Positions 43,914-52,807 of a stretch of 64,000 nucleotides of DNA are shown in pieces. The notes under the pieces are model-generated. The model ran no database searches, was not told the origin of the DNA, and worked only from the letters and a program-made list of their open reading frames with translations. The stretch comes from CAIWHR01 sp963713275. GTDB lineage: Bacteria > Pseudomonadota > Gammaproteobacteria > Burkholderiales > Casimicrobiaceae. How positions within the stretch are numbered: position 1 is the first letter of the stretch; the number at the start of each line of letters is the position of its first letter. A program made the position numbers and the translations under genes. Location: the NCBI GenBank assembly GCA_963713275.1, contig CAVQLG010000005.1, positions 68,911 to 132,910 of the forward strand, read 5' to 3'.

Positions 43914-45152
43914 TCACGCGAGCGCGCGCTCCTGCCGTATCCCCCAACCCATCAGCGCGGCGTTGAGCGCCCAGAACAGCCTCGCGTTCGAGCGGATCAG
44001 GAAGTCGTCGGTGAGGTTCTTCACCACGAAGCCGACGAGCAGCGAGAGTCCCACGATGCCGAGCACGGCCAGCGCATCGCTCGGCGCGCGGTAGAAGCGC
44101 ACGTATCGCCACGCGATCGCCGCCAGCAGCGCGACGAAGAGCCCAAGTCCGACCGCGCCCGTCTGCAACCACTGGCTGATGAAGACGTTGTGCGCGTGCG
44201 AGAGCATCCGATCGCCAAGGCTCCCGCGCAATTCCTGCCGCACGATGGCCTTGCCGAACCCGTAGCCCGTCCAGGGCCGCTCGGCGATCAGCGCCGCCGT
44301 CTGACTCCAGAGCGCGAGCCGCGGATCCTGCTCGATCGTCTGCGCGACGGTCGTATCGGGCGGGAAGTGCGCCTTCGCCTTCTCCCGTGCCGCATCGGTG
44401 AAGAGGACGCCGAGGGCCAGCAACAGCACGGCCACGAGCGCCAGCCAGCGCCACCGCGCACGGGCGAACCCTGCGCGCCAGCGCAGGGCGCCCAGTCCCG
44501 CCGCCGTCGCGCTCAGCGCGGCGAGCGCGACCCACATCATCCGGTTGTCCGTCAGCCGCGCGGCAGCGAGCAGCAGCGCGCACAGCGTGAGCCCGATCGC
44601 GAGCGCCGGCGCCCCGTCGCGGATTCCCGCGCTCGCAGGGGCAAGCAGGACGATCAGCATCGGTGCTGCGAGCACGAGATAGGTCGCGTAGGCGCCGACG
44701 CCGGCGTGCCACCTGCCGGTGGACCAGGACACGCCGAACAGCGCGAGCGAGATGGCGAGCCCGGACATCGCCGCGAGCGTGGCCAGCGCCGTCAGCAGAA
44801 GCGCCCGCCATTCGCGGTACCCGTACGCCGCGACGTAGAAGATCGCCATGGTGAGGACGTTCCAGACGACCTCCGCCCGCAGCTCGCGCAGCGTGTAATC
44901 GGGGGACCGCGACCACAGCAGCGAGGCCGTCGCCCAGAGCGACCAGAGCACGAGCGGCACCAGCACCGCCGCGCCCGGTGACGGCACGGCCTCGGCGCGG
45001 CGCGCGAGGGCCGCGCCCAGGACGCCCAGCGCGAGGGCCGCGCCCAGCGCGAACGCGACGGAGCGCAGCGCCGTCACGCCCCCGACCGGCAGCAGCGCGA
45101 GATAAGCCGCCGCCACGACGGGCAGCAGCCGCCGCCAGGGCTCGACCTTCAT
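43914..45152 (-). CDS. waaL: O-antigen ligase family protein (WaaL-like)
   Basis: This 412-residue inner-membrane protein has about eleven to twelve hydrophobic segments and one large periplasmic loop (about residues 255-340). In that loop the motif RMLSHAHNVFISQWLQTGAVGLGLF carries the conserved His of Wzy_C/WaaL enzymes. It would join O-antigen or another glycan to the lipid A core on the periplasmic side. ATG 45152 overlaps the upstream GT9 stop by 4 bases. A polymerase or teichuronic-type ligase of the same superfamily is the alternative. Confidence 0.82.
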   Translation of the reverse strand: MKVEPWRRLLPVVAAAYLALLPVGGVTALRSVAFALGAALALGVLGAALARRAEAVPSPGAAVLVPLVLWSLWATASLLWSRSPDYTLRELRAEVVWNVLTMAIFYVAAYGYREWRALLLTALATLAAMSGLAISLALFGVSWSTGRWHAGVGAYATYLVLAAPMLIVLLAPASAGIRDGAPALAIGLTLCALLLAAARLTDNRMMWVALAALSATAAGLGALRWRAGFARARWRWLALVAVLLLALGVLFTDAAREKAKAHFPPDTTVAQTIEQDPRLALWSQTAALIAERPWTGYGFGKAIVRQELRGSLGDRMLSHAHNVFISQWLQTGAVGLGLFVALLAAIAWRYVRFYRAPSDALAVLGIVGLSLLVGFVVKNLTDDFLIRSNARLFWALNAALMGWGIRQERALA

Positions 45153-46093
45153 CGCTGCAGCGCCTGCCGCAACGCGCGCTCGACTTCGTCGACCGTGATG
45201 TTGCGCACGTCCTCGTCGCGGCCGACGATCGGGATGTGCGTGAGCTCCGGGTTCGGCGAAGGGGACCCCTGACGCAGGATGCCCTGGCGCGGATCCGACC
45301 ACAGCGAGACGAGCGCGATCGGCGCCGCGGCGTCGAGGTAGAACGCGGTGTTGAGGATGCCGCTGTCGGGGCCGACCAGCGCCCGGCACCGGTTCTTCAC
45401 GATCGCCAACATCTCCAGAAAGCCGGTGCGCCCGCGCAGGTCGCAGACGTTCGGGAGGTCCAGCGCCGGTTCGCTCCGGTGCCCGAACAGCACCCAGCGC
45501 AGCCCGTCGACGCCGCCGAAGCGCGCGATGAGCTCGCGCCAGCGCTCGACGGGCCAGTCCTTCACATACGAGTAGTAGCCGCCGGTTTCCGAACTGACGT
45601 GGGCGCCGATGAGCCGCCGGCCGGGGGACTCGGGGACGACCGCCGCGGCCAGCGCGTCCCAGGCCGCGTTCCAGCGCAGCGACGGCGGGAAACGGTGGAG
45701 CTGGCCGCGCAGCCACCGGGTCGGGTCGAGGTCGAGCAGCACCGCCGCGAAACGGTCGGGCTCGCGCCCGCACGCCGCCCGAACGTCCGACAAGGGGATC
45801 CTGGCGTTGCGCGTGAGCCCCGGAACGACGCGGATCTCGTCCGCGTCGGTGAGGCGGAACGGTTCTTCGAGCTCGGCGCGTGTCAGCACGGTGATCCGCG
45901 CCCCCGGCGCGTCCCGGCGGATGCGCGCGAACAACGGGACCAGTGCGAGCACCACGTCACCGAGACCGCGATTCCAGAACATCAGCACGCCGTCGCGCGG
46001 GTCGCGCGCCGCCCGGGCGAGGGCGCGGTCGAAATCGCTTCCGATCAGGCGATCGCTCAGCCGCCTGACGATCTGTCTTGGGCTAGGGCTCAT
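45149..46093 (-). CDS. GT9 family glycosyltransferase
   Basis: This 314-residue protein has the family-9 acceptor signature VLMFWNRGLGDVVLALVPLFARIR near the N terminus. The donor-side motifs are IGAHVSSETGGYYSYVKDWP and ALVGPDSGILNTAFYLDAAAPIALVSLW. It probably adds a heptose or related sugar to the LPS core. It is coupled to the waaL-like gene by ATGA and lies downstream of msbA on the same strand, so msbA, GT9 and waaL may form one transcript. Confidence 0.8.
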   Translation of the reverse strand: MSPSPRQIVRRLSDRLIGSDFDRALARAARDPRDGVLMFWNRGLGDVVLALVPLFARIRRDAPGARITVLTRAELEEPFRLTDADEIRVVPGLTRNARIPLSDVRAACGREPDRFAAVLLDLDPTRWLRGQLHRFPPSLRWNAAWDALAAAVVPESPGRRLIGAHVSSETGGYYSYVKDWPVERWRELIARFGGVDGLRWVLFGHRSEPALDLPNVCDLRGRTGFLEMLAIVKNRCRALVGPDSGILNTAFYLDAAAPIALVSLWSDPRQGILRQGSPSPNPELTHIPIVGRDEDVRNITVDEVERALRQALQR

Positions 46094-46185
46094 GGCGGAA
46101 GGCGGCGTGAGGCTCCCGGCGCAGCGCGCATGATGGCGAATCGGGGCGGCATCGACACTCCGTGCGCGCCGCAGCCGCCCTCGGT

Positions 46186-47973
46186 TCAGGCGCCATTGCC
46201 CGAATCGTCGGCGAACTGACGCGAATGCAGCCGCGCGTAGATCCCGGAGCGGGCGAGCAGCTCGGCATGCGTGCCGGTCTCGACGATCTTCCCGCGCTCG
46301 AGCACGACGATGCGGTCGCAGTGCTCGACCGTCGACAGCCGATGCGCGATGACGATCGTGGTGCGCCCGCGCATCAGGAGGTCGAGCGCCCCCTGGATCA
46401 GCCGCTCGGACTCGGTGTCGAGCGCCGACGTCGCCTCGTCGAGAATCAGGATCGGCGCGTCCTTGAGTATCGCCCGGGCGATGGCGATGCGCTGGCGCTG
46501 ACCGCCGGACAGGCGCACGCCGCGCTCCCCGACCACGGTTTCGAACCCGTCCGGCTGCTGACGGATGAACTCCAGCGCGTTGGCCGCCGCGGCCGCCTGC
46601 TCGATCGCCTCGCGCGACGCGCCGGACATCGCGCCGTAGGCGATGTTGGCGGCGATGCTGTCGTTGAAGAGCACGATGTCCTGGCTCACCAGCGCGATCT
46701 GGCGGCGCAGGTCGGCCAGGCGCAGCGACTGGATGTCCTCCCCGTCGAGCAGCACCCGGCCCGCGCTCGGCGCGTAGAAGCGGGGGATGAGGTTGACGAG
46801 CGAGGTCTTGCCGCCGCCCGAAGGCCCGACCAGCGCGACCGACTCGCCCGGCAGGATCGCGAGGTCGACGTTGTCCAGCGCAGGGCGGGCGTCGGGCCGG
46901 TACTGCAGCCTCACCGCTTCGAACGAGAGCGCGCCAGTGGCGCGCTCCAGCGTCATCGTCCCTTCATCGACCTCCGGCGGGGTGTCGATCAGCGCGAACA
47001 CGCTCTCGGCAGCCGTGATGCCGCGCTGGATCACGCCGCTCACGTTCGACAGCGTCTTCAACTGCCCCATGAGCTGCAGCAGGGCGAAGATGTAGGCGAC
47101 GAAATCGCCGGCGCCGTACTGGCCGCCTGCGCTCTGGCGGATGGCCACCCAGAGAATCGCCCCGACCGCGGTCGAGAAGATGAGCTGGTTGATCGGCGTG
47201 CCCAGCGATGTCGCCGCGGCCTGCTTGGCGCTCGCCTGCCGCAGCTTGTCGGCGGCGTGGCGCAGGCGCTCGCTCTCGTAGTGTTCGCCGCCGAACACCT
47301 TGACCACCCGATGCCCGCCGATGGCCTCCTCGAGCACGTGGGTCAGCGTGCCCATGCGCTGCTGCACGAGGCCGCTGACGCGCTTCAACCGCCTGTTGAT
47401 CGCGCGGATCGCGAGCCCGACCAGCGGGAACGCCGCGAAGGCGATCAGGGTCAGCTGCCAGTTCATGTAGAAGAGGTAGGCGAGCATGAACGAGATCGTG
47501 AGCGAGCCGCGGATGCTCGCAGTCACCGCCTCGGACGCGGCGGAGGCCACCTGCTGGGCGTCGAACGTCACCTTGGAGAGCAGAATGCCGGCCGAGCTCG
47601 CGTCGTAGAACGGCGTGGGCATGCGCAGCAGCTGATCGGAAACCTCGCAGCGCAGGTCGAACACGACGCGCGAACCGATCCAGGCAAGCCCGTAATCGCT
47701 GAGGTACGATCCAACGCCACGCACGAGGAACACGCCGACCACCATGATGGGCAGCCACCTCGTGTTCTCGGCATTGACCTGGCCGATGTTGTTGAGCAGT
47801 GGCTGGATGATCCGCAGCATCAGCACGTCGGACGAGGCGACGAGCACCATGCCTGCCACTGCGACCGCGAACACGCCCCGGTACGGACGCACGTAGCGGA
47901 GCAGCCGGCGATAGAACTTCAAGCGCGAGAAAGGAGGGTGGGCAGGCGCGCCGGCGCCGGACTGGCGCGGCAA
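46186..47973 (-). CDS. msbA: Lipid A export ATP-binding/permease protein MsbA
   Basis: MsbA flips lipid A-core across the inner membrane. The product has up to 595 residues, with a six-helix membrane domain (about residues 30-320) and a C-terminal ATPase. Walker A is GPSGGGKTS, the signature LSGGQRQRIAIARAIL and Walker B ILILDEATSALD. The first usable codon is TTG at 47973, but a TATAAT on the minus strand (47984-47979) would start transcription there. TTG 47922 (LKFYRRLLRY), giving 578 residues, may therefore be the true start. Confidence 0.92.
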   Translation of the reverse strand: MPRQSGAGAPAHPPFSRLKFYRRLLRYVRPYRGVFAVAVAGMVLVASSDVLMLRIIQPLLNNIGQVNAENTRWLPIMVVGVFLVRGVGSYLSDYGLAWIGSRVVFDLRCEVSDQLLRMPTPFYDASSAGILLSKVTFDAQQVASAASEAVTASIRGSLTISFMLAYLFYMNWQLTLIAFAAFPLVGLAIRAINRRLKRVSGLVQQRMGTLTHVLEEAIGGHRVVKVFGGEHYESERLRHAADKLRQASAKQAAATSLGTPINQLIFSTAVGAILWVAIRQSAGGQYGAGDFVAYIFALLQLMGQLKTLSNVSGVIQRGITAAESVFALIDTPPEVDEGTMTLERATGALSFEAVRLQYRPDARPALDNVDLAILPGESVALVGPSGGGKTSLVNLIPRFYAPSAGRVLLDGEDIQSLRLADLRRQIALVSQDIVLFNDSIAANIAYGAMSGASREAIEQAAAAANALEFIRQQPDGFETVVGERGVRLSGGQRQRIAIARAILKDAPILILDEATSALDTESERLIQGALDLLMRGRTTIVIAHRLSTVEHCDRIVVLERGKIVETGTHAELLARSGIYARLHSRQFADDSGNGA

Positions 47974-48221
47974 CGGCGATTATAGCGGAGCGCATCGCGC
48001 CCTCCGGCGCCGCGAAAGGCGGCCGGAATTGCTGATAGAATCGTCTTCGATCGCAGCGCCGCGCGGCGTGCGTGTTTTTCCGATCTCGCTGCGCGACGGG
48101 CGGTTGCTGCGCACCCGACCGTCGCCGTGCGGCCCAACCGCGCTCGCGCTGCCAGGGCGAGTGCCGCCCGCGCGACCGCCCGGAGGTTCCGCAACGGAGT
48201 GCGTCGCAAGAGGGTGAACCA

Positions 48222-48530
48222 GTGAGCTACTACCAGCGCCACGTCTTCTTCTGCTGCAACGAGCGCGAAGCGCCCGAGAACTGCTGTGCGAACCGCGCGG
48301 CGGACGAGTTCCATGCCTACGCCAAGGGCCGGGTCAAGGCGCTTGGCCTCGCCGGCAGAGGCAAGGTGCGGGTCAACCGCGCCGGCTGCCTCGACCGCTG
48401 CGAGGAGGGTCCGGTGCTCGTGGTCTATCCCGACGCCGTCTGGTACACCTACGTCGACCGTGGCGACATCGACGAGATCGTCGACCGGCACCTGGTCCGT
48501 GGCGAAGTCGTCGAGAGGCTGCGCATTTGA
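48222..48530 (+). CDS. (2Fe-2S) ferredoxin domain protein, thioredoxin-like
   Basis: This 102-residue soluble protein has cysteines at positions 11, 12, 21, 22, 56 and 60, including HVFFCCN and AGCLDRCEEGPVLVVYPDAVWY. This is the pattern of thioredoxin-like [2Fe-2S] ferredoxins related to NuoE. The start is GTG 48222, preceded by a purine-rich AAGAGGG. Its TGA stop overlaps a possible TTG start of the next gene. The redox partner is unknown. A -10-like TAGAAT lies at 48036-48041. Confidence 0.84.
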   Translation: MSYYQRHVFFCCNEREAPENCCANRAADEFHAYAKGRVKALGLAGRGKVRVNRAGCLDRCEEGPVLVVYPDAVWYTYVDRGDIDEIVDRHLVRGEVVERLRI

Positions 48531-49166
48531 CGCTGCGGACCACCGAGCGCTTCACCATCCCCGGTCCGGCGGGGGCGCTCGAACTGGTGTGCAACGCGCC
48601 GGCGCACGCCGCGTGCGGCATCGCGCTGGTCGCGCACCCCAATCCCGATGCAGGGCGGAACCCTGGACAACAAGGTCGTGCAGACACTTGCCCGCACGTT
48701 CCACGGACTGGGCTACGCGAGCGTGCGCTTCAACTTCCGGGGCGTGGGCGCGAGCGAGGGCGTGTTCGACCGCGGCATCGGCGAGACGCACGACGCGCTC
48801 GCGGCGCTCGCCTACGCCCGGACGCGCTTCGGCGCGCGACTCCCGATGGTGCTGGCCGGCTTCTCGTTCGGGTGCTTCGTGCAGGCGCGCGTCGGCCGCG
48901 AGGTCGCCCCGCAGCGCCTGGTGCTCATCGCCCCCGCCGTCGGACGTTTCACCCTCGGCGCGGTGCCCGTCGACACCCTGGTCGTCCACGGCGAGGAGGA
49001 CGACATCGTGCCGCTCGCCGACGTGCTTGCCTGGGCGCGTCCGCAGGGGCTGCCGATCGTCGTCTTTCCCGGCTGTGGTCACTTCTTCCACGGCTGGCTG
49101 CCGAAGCTCTCGGCCACGATCGCCGGCAATTGGCACGGCGCACCCCCGGTGGTACCCGGGGCGTAA
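48527..49166 (+). CDS. Alpha/beta hydrolase (COG2945-like), one-base frameshift
   Basis: This predicted cytoplasmic serine hydrolase has about 212 residues after correction. The frame opens with TIPGPAGALELV and ACGIALVAHPNP, then breaks. Removing one C from the CCC near 48643-48645 continues into MQGGTLDNKVVQTLARTFHGLGYASVRFNFRG, which is how homologues read. The nucleophile elbow is AGFSFGCF, and the late GHFFHGWLP supplies the catalytic His. The TTG start at 48527 overlaps the ferredoxin stop. Function is unknown beyond the fold. Confidence 0.76.
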
Positions 49167-49267
49167 GCCCTGTTGGCGCGACCCCCGAACGCAGCGCAAA
49201 GGGACTCCGGTCGACGCCCCGGGCGCAGTCAGCCCGACGCCCGAACCGGCCGCCCCGACACCCCGCC

Positions 49268-50446
49268 TTGGCCGCGAACATCGATCGGTTCTTCGCCCCG
49301 TGCCCGCGCGGCCTCGAGTCCGCGCTCGCCGCCGAGGTCGCGGCGCTGGGCGCGCCGTTCGTCACCGCTGGAGCGGGGGGAGTGTCGTTCTCCGGGCCGC
49401 GCGAGCTCGCGCTGCACGCGAACCTCGAGTCGAGGCTCGCAAGCCGCATCCTGTGGCAGGTGGCGCACGGCCGTTACCGCAACGAGGAAGACCTCTACCA
49501 ACTGGTGCGAAGCATCGACTGGCCGAGCCTCTTCGACGCGCGGCGCACGCTGCGCGTCGACGTCGCGGCGACGCGTTCGCCGTTGCGAAGCCTCGAGTTC
49601 GCGACGCTGAAGACCAAGGACGCCGTCTGCGACCGGTTTCGCGCCGCGCACGGCAGCCGGCCCTCGATCGACAAGGAACGGCCGGATGTTCGCGTGCACG
49701 CCTACCTCGCCGACCGAGAGGCCACGATCTATCTCGACACCTCGGGCGAGCCGTTGTTCAAGCGGGGCTACCGTCGCGATGCCGACGTGGCGCCGCTGCG
49801 CGAGAATCTCGCCGCCGGCCTGCTCGCCCTCGCCGGCTGGCGTCCGGGCACCGTGCTCTTCGACCCGCTGTGCGGGAGCGGGACGATACCCATCGAGGCG
49901 GCGCTGCTCGCCGCCGACCGGGCCCCCGGCCTCGGCCGCACCTTCGGCTTCCAGAAGCTCGCCTGGTTCGACGGCCCGGCGTGGCAGCGCATTCGGCAAC
50001 GCGCGCGCGACCGGGTGCGGCGACCGCCGGCGACCCCCGCGATCTTCGCAGGCGACGTCGACCCGGAAGCACTCGCCCGCTGCCGCAGCAACCTCGCCGC
50101 CGCGGCGGTCGGCGAGTGGGTCGCGCTGGAACAAGGCGACGTCCTCCTGCGCCGTGCGCCCGCGGCTTGCGGCCTGATCGTCACCAACCCGCCCTACGGG
50201 CTGCGCCTCGACAGCAGGGCCGCGCTGGCGGCCTTCTACCCGAAGCTCGGCGACGCGCTGAAGCAACGCTACGCGGGGTGGACGGCGTGCGTGTTCACGG
50301 GAGACCTGCGGCTGGCGAAGCTGGTCGGCCTCAAGCCGTCGCGCAAGACGCCCTTGTTCAACGGCAACGTCGAGTGCCGGCTGTTTCGGTTCGAGATCGT
50401 TGCCGGGCGCCCGGAACGCGGTCCGCGTCCCGGCGTGGAGTGCTAA
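49268..50446 (+). CDS. THUMP-domain class I SAM-dependent RNA methyltransferase (RlmL-like)
   Basis: The 392-residue protein matches the N-terminal half of RlmKL, the enzyme that makes m2G2445 in 23S rRNA; the RlmK half is absent. It starts FFAPCPRGLESALAAEVAALGA, has a THUMP region (about residues 50-160) and then motif I-like FDPLCGSGTIPIEAALLA. The catalytic motif is IVTNPPYGLRL. The only credible start near the domain is TTG 49268. The frame stays open upstream without homologous sequence. A guanine-N2 activity on rRNA or tRNA is expected. Confidence 0.87.
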   Translation: MAANIDRFFAPCPRGLESALAAEVAALGAPFVTAGAGGVSFSGPRELALHANLESRLASRILWQVAHGRYRNEEDLYQLVRSIDWPSLFDARRTLRVDVAATRSPLRSLEFATLKTKDAVCDRFRAAHGSRPSIDKERPDVRVHAYLADREATIYLDTSGEPLFKRGYRRDADVAPLRENLAAGLLALAGWRPGTVLFDPLCGSGTIPIEAALLAADRAPGLGRTFGFQKLAWFDGPAWQRIRQRARDRVRRPPATPAIFAGDVDPEALARCRSNLAAAAVGEWVALEQGDVLLRRAPAACGLIVTNPPYGLRLDSRAALAAFYPKLGDALKQRYAGWTACVFTGDLRLAKLVGLKPSRKTPLFNGNVECRLFRFEIVAGRPERGPRPGVEC

Positions 50447-50484
50447 GATGATCGTTGTCCCCGATCACCAAAGGGCCGCCGATC

Positions 50485-50685
50485 ATGATGCTTCCCGCGC
50501 GTCACTATGTGTCCGATCACACGCAATTCATCCGCGAGCTGATGGAGAAGCAGCCGGCGCTCGCGCAGGACCAGCAGGACGGCCGCGCGATCTGGTGGGA
50601 CAAGAGCCCTCGCGATCTCGCGCTGCGGCGCGAGATGGACGCCGGCCGGGTCCCGCAGCCGGCCTACGTCTACCAGACCGAATAG
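50485..50685 (+). CDS. DUF3460 family small protein
   Basis: This 66-residue protein has the family pattern YVSDHTQFIRELMEKQPAL, GRAIWWDKSPRDL and VPQPAYVYQ. I associate DUF3460 with betaproteobacteria; function unknown. ATG 50485 (with a second ATG directly after) precedes the domain. The gene lies 38 bases after the RNA methyltransferase and 50 bases before a GNAT gene. Confidence 0.84.
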   Translation: MMLPARHYVSDHTQFIRELMEKQPALAQDQQDGRAIWWDKSPRDLALRREMDAGRVPQPAYVYQTE

Positions 50686-50734
50686 ACCACGGGGCGCTCG
50701 CCGCCGCTGGCGACGGTCGCACCGAATCCACGCG

Positions 50735-51274
50735 ATGACCGACGGCGCGCTGCCTGCCAACGTCCGCTTGCGCGCCGCGACCGACGCCGACGCGGTGGGA
50801 ATCTGGAGGGTCCACACGCGGGCGATCCGGATCTCCGCGGCAAGCCACTACACCGAGGACGAGCTCGACGCCTGGGTGGCGCGGATGCAGCCGGAGAGCT
50901 ACCTCGGGCCGCTGCACACCCGCCGGGTCGTGGTCGCCGAGATCCTGAATCCGGGCGAGGCGCGTATCATCGGCTTCGGCCAGTTGCACCCGGACGAAGC
51001 CGTGATCGAAGCGATCTACGTCGACCCCGATTGGGAGCGGCAAGGCGTCGGCACGGCGCTCGCGCGGTCGCTCGAGGAAGACGTGCGCGCCCGGTCGCTG
51101 CCCTGGATCGTCAGTGACGCGTCGCTCAACGCCGTCCCCTTCTACCAGGCGCTGGGATTCCGCCAGGTCGCCCTCGACCACCACGAGCTCGCCCCGGGAG
51201 TGCACATCGCCTGCGCAGTGATGGAGAAGCACCTTTCGACCCCGCAGGATTGCGCCCCAGCCGCGTCCGGCTGA
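50735..51274 (+). CDS. GNAT family N-acetyltransferase
   Basis: This is a 179-residue acetyl-CoA-dependent N-acyltransferase. The cofactor site is IYVDPDWERQGVGTALARSLEED (about residues 94-116), and the C-terminal NAVPFYQALGFRQVALDHHEL is typical. It is convergent with surA, 84 bases away. The acceptor is not predictable. Confidence 0.86.
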   Translation: MTDGALPANVRLRAATDADAVGIWRVHTRAIRISAASHYTEDELDAWVARMQPESYLGPLHTRRVVVAEILNPGEARIIGFGQLHPDEAVIEAIYVDPDWERQGVGTALARSLEEDVRARSLPWIVSDASLNAVPFYQALGFRQVALDHHELAPGVHIACAVMEKHLSTPQDCAPAASG

Positions 51275-51358
51275 TGGCGTGTAGCGCGCCCGAGCCCGCT
51301 TCCCCCGTCGCGAGCCGCGCGCGTCGCGGTCCGCTCGCGACGGCGTCTGCACAGGCGC

Positions 51359-52795
51359 TCAGCGGTCGTCGATCTTGTACTCGACGTAGGCGCGGTCGCG
51401 CAGCTGGCGAATCCAGTCCTGGAAGCCCTCGTCCGACTTGCGCTGGCGCATCGCCGTCCGCGCCTGGTCACGCTTGCGATCGGCGGTGACATCCTGGGTA
51501 CGTCGCTGTTTCACCACGATCAGGTGCCAGCCAAACGGCGAACGCACCGGCTGGGACAGCTCGTCGAGGTTGAGCTTGTTCATCGCCAGCTCGAACTCGG
51601 GCACCGTGTCGCCCGGCGAAATCCAGCCGAGGTCGCCGCCCTTGCCGGCCGAGCCGTCCTCGGAACTGAGCTTGGCCTGATCCTCGAACCGGCTGCCTGT
51701 TTCGATGCGCTCGCGAATCCGGTCGATCTTGATCCTGGCGTCGGCTTCCGAGGTGATCTCGTTCACCTTGATCAGGATGTGCTGCACGCGCGTCTGCTCG
51801 ACGACGGTCGGCGCGTCGCGGTCGCGCGCCTCCTCGAGCTTGACGATGTGGAACCCGCTCGCCGATCGCAGCACCCCGGAGGTCTCGCCGGGCTTCAGCG
51901 CCCGCACCGGCTCGACGAACACCGTCGGGAGCCGCGCCGTCGTGCGCCAGCCCAGACCCCCGCCCTGCAACGCATCGGGCGCATCGGAGTAGCCCGCGGC
52001 GACCTGCGCGAAATCAACTCCCTCGCGGATCCTCTTCAACGCCTCCTCGGCGCGCGCCCGGCGCGCGGCGATCTGGTCGGGCGTCGCCTGCTCGGGCACG
52101 ACGACGAGCACGTGCGACAACCGGAACTCCGTGTCGCCGCCGGCCTGCAGCGACAAGGTGGCGAGCAGGTTGTCGATCTCGGCCTCGCTCACCAGGATGC
52201 GCGATTCGACCTCGCGCTCGCGCAGCCGCTGGACGATGATCTCGTTGCGCAGGCTGTCGCGGTATTTCGCGTAGGTCAGCCCTTCGCGCTCGATCATCTT
52301 GCGGAACTCCTCGGGCGACAGCTTGTTGTCCTGCGCGATACGCTGGATCGTGCGCTCGATCTGCACGTCGTCGACGCGCACGCCGGTTTCCTTCGCGTAC
52401 TGCAGCAACACCCGCTCGGTGACGATGCGATCGAGCACCTGCTTCTCGAGCACGTCCGGCGCCGGCGGCGTCACCCGCTGACTCTGCATCTGCCGCAGGA
52501 TGCCCCGCTTGTACTCGTCGACCTCCCACTGGGTGATGGCCTCGTCGTTGACGACGGCGATGACGCGGTCGAGCGGGACCGTTCGATCGAGCGACGCGGG
52601 CGGGCGCGCCACGGACTGCCCGGCGGCCGGCCGCGCCGGGCCGGGCCGGGACGACGACGGCAGCGCTGCGCCGCGCGCAGCGCCGGGCGCCGCTTCGGGC
52701 CACGTCAACTGGGCGGCGGCCGGCGCGGCACACAGGGCGAAGAGGGCCGCGGCCAGGACCGGCCCGCAGCGCGATAGGGTCGAGGAAGCGTACAT
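51359..52795 (-). CDS. surA: Periplasmic peptidyl-prolyl isomerase/chaperone SurA
   Basis: SurA escorts outer-membrane proteins through the periplasm. The 478-residue precursor has a signal peptide (about residues 1-29, cleaved near AAAQL) and a Pro-rich linker. The N-terminal chaperone domain starts at LDRVIAVVNDEAITQWE. Two parvulin domains are visible (LSHVLVVVPEQATPD and VQHILIKVNEITSEAD). It lies 12 bases downstream of lptD on the same strand. pdxA and rsmA, which often follow surA, are instead at 5.5-7.4 kb. Confidence 0.95.
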   Translation of the reverse strand: MYASSTLSRCGPVLAAALFALCAAPAAAQLTWPEAAPGAARGAALPSSSRPGPARPAAGQSVARPPASLDRTVPLDRVIAVVNDEAITQWEVDEYKRGILRQMQSQRVTPPAPDVLEKQVLDRIVTERVLLQYAKETGVRVDDVQIERTIQRIAQDNKLSPEEFRKMIEREGLTYAKYRDSLRNEIIVQRLREREVESRILVSEAEIDNLLATLSLQAGGDTEFRLSHVLVVVPEQATPDQIAARRARAEEALKRIREGVDFAQVAAGYSDAPDALQGGGLGWRTTARLPTVFVEPVRALKPGETSGVLRSASGFHIVKLEEARDRDAPTVVEQTRVQHILIKVNEITSEADARIKIDRIRERIETGSRFEDQAKLSSEDGSAGKGGDLGWISPGDTVPEFELAMNKLNLDELSQPVRSPFGWHLIVVKQRRTQDVTADRKRDQARTAMRQRKSDEGFQDWIRQLRDRAYVEYKIDDR

Positions 52796-52807
52796 GGCGA
52801 GCCTCTC

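Noticed and set aside
43914..45773. A 619-codon protein as the O-antigen ligase
   Set aside because: The first 207 codons are antisense-like low-complexity text overlapping the GT9 gene in another frame. The real ligase starts at ATG 45152.
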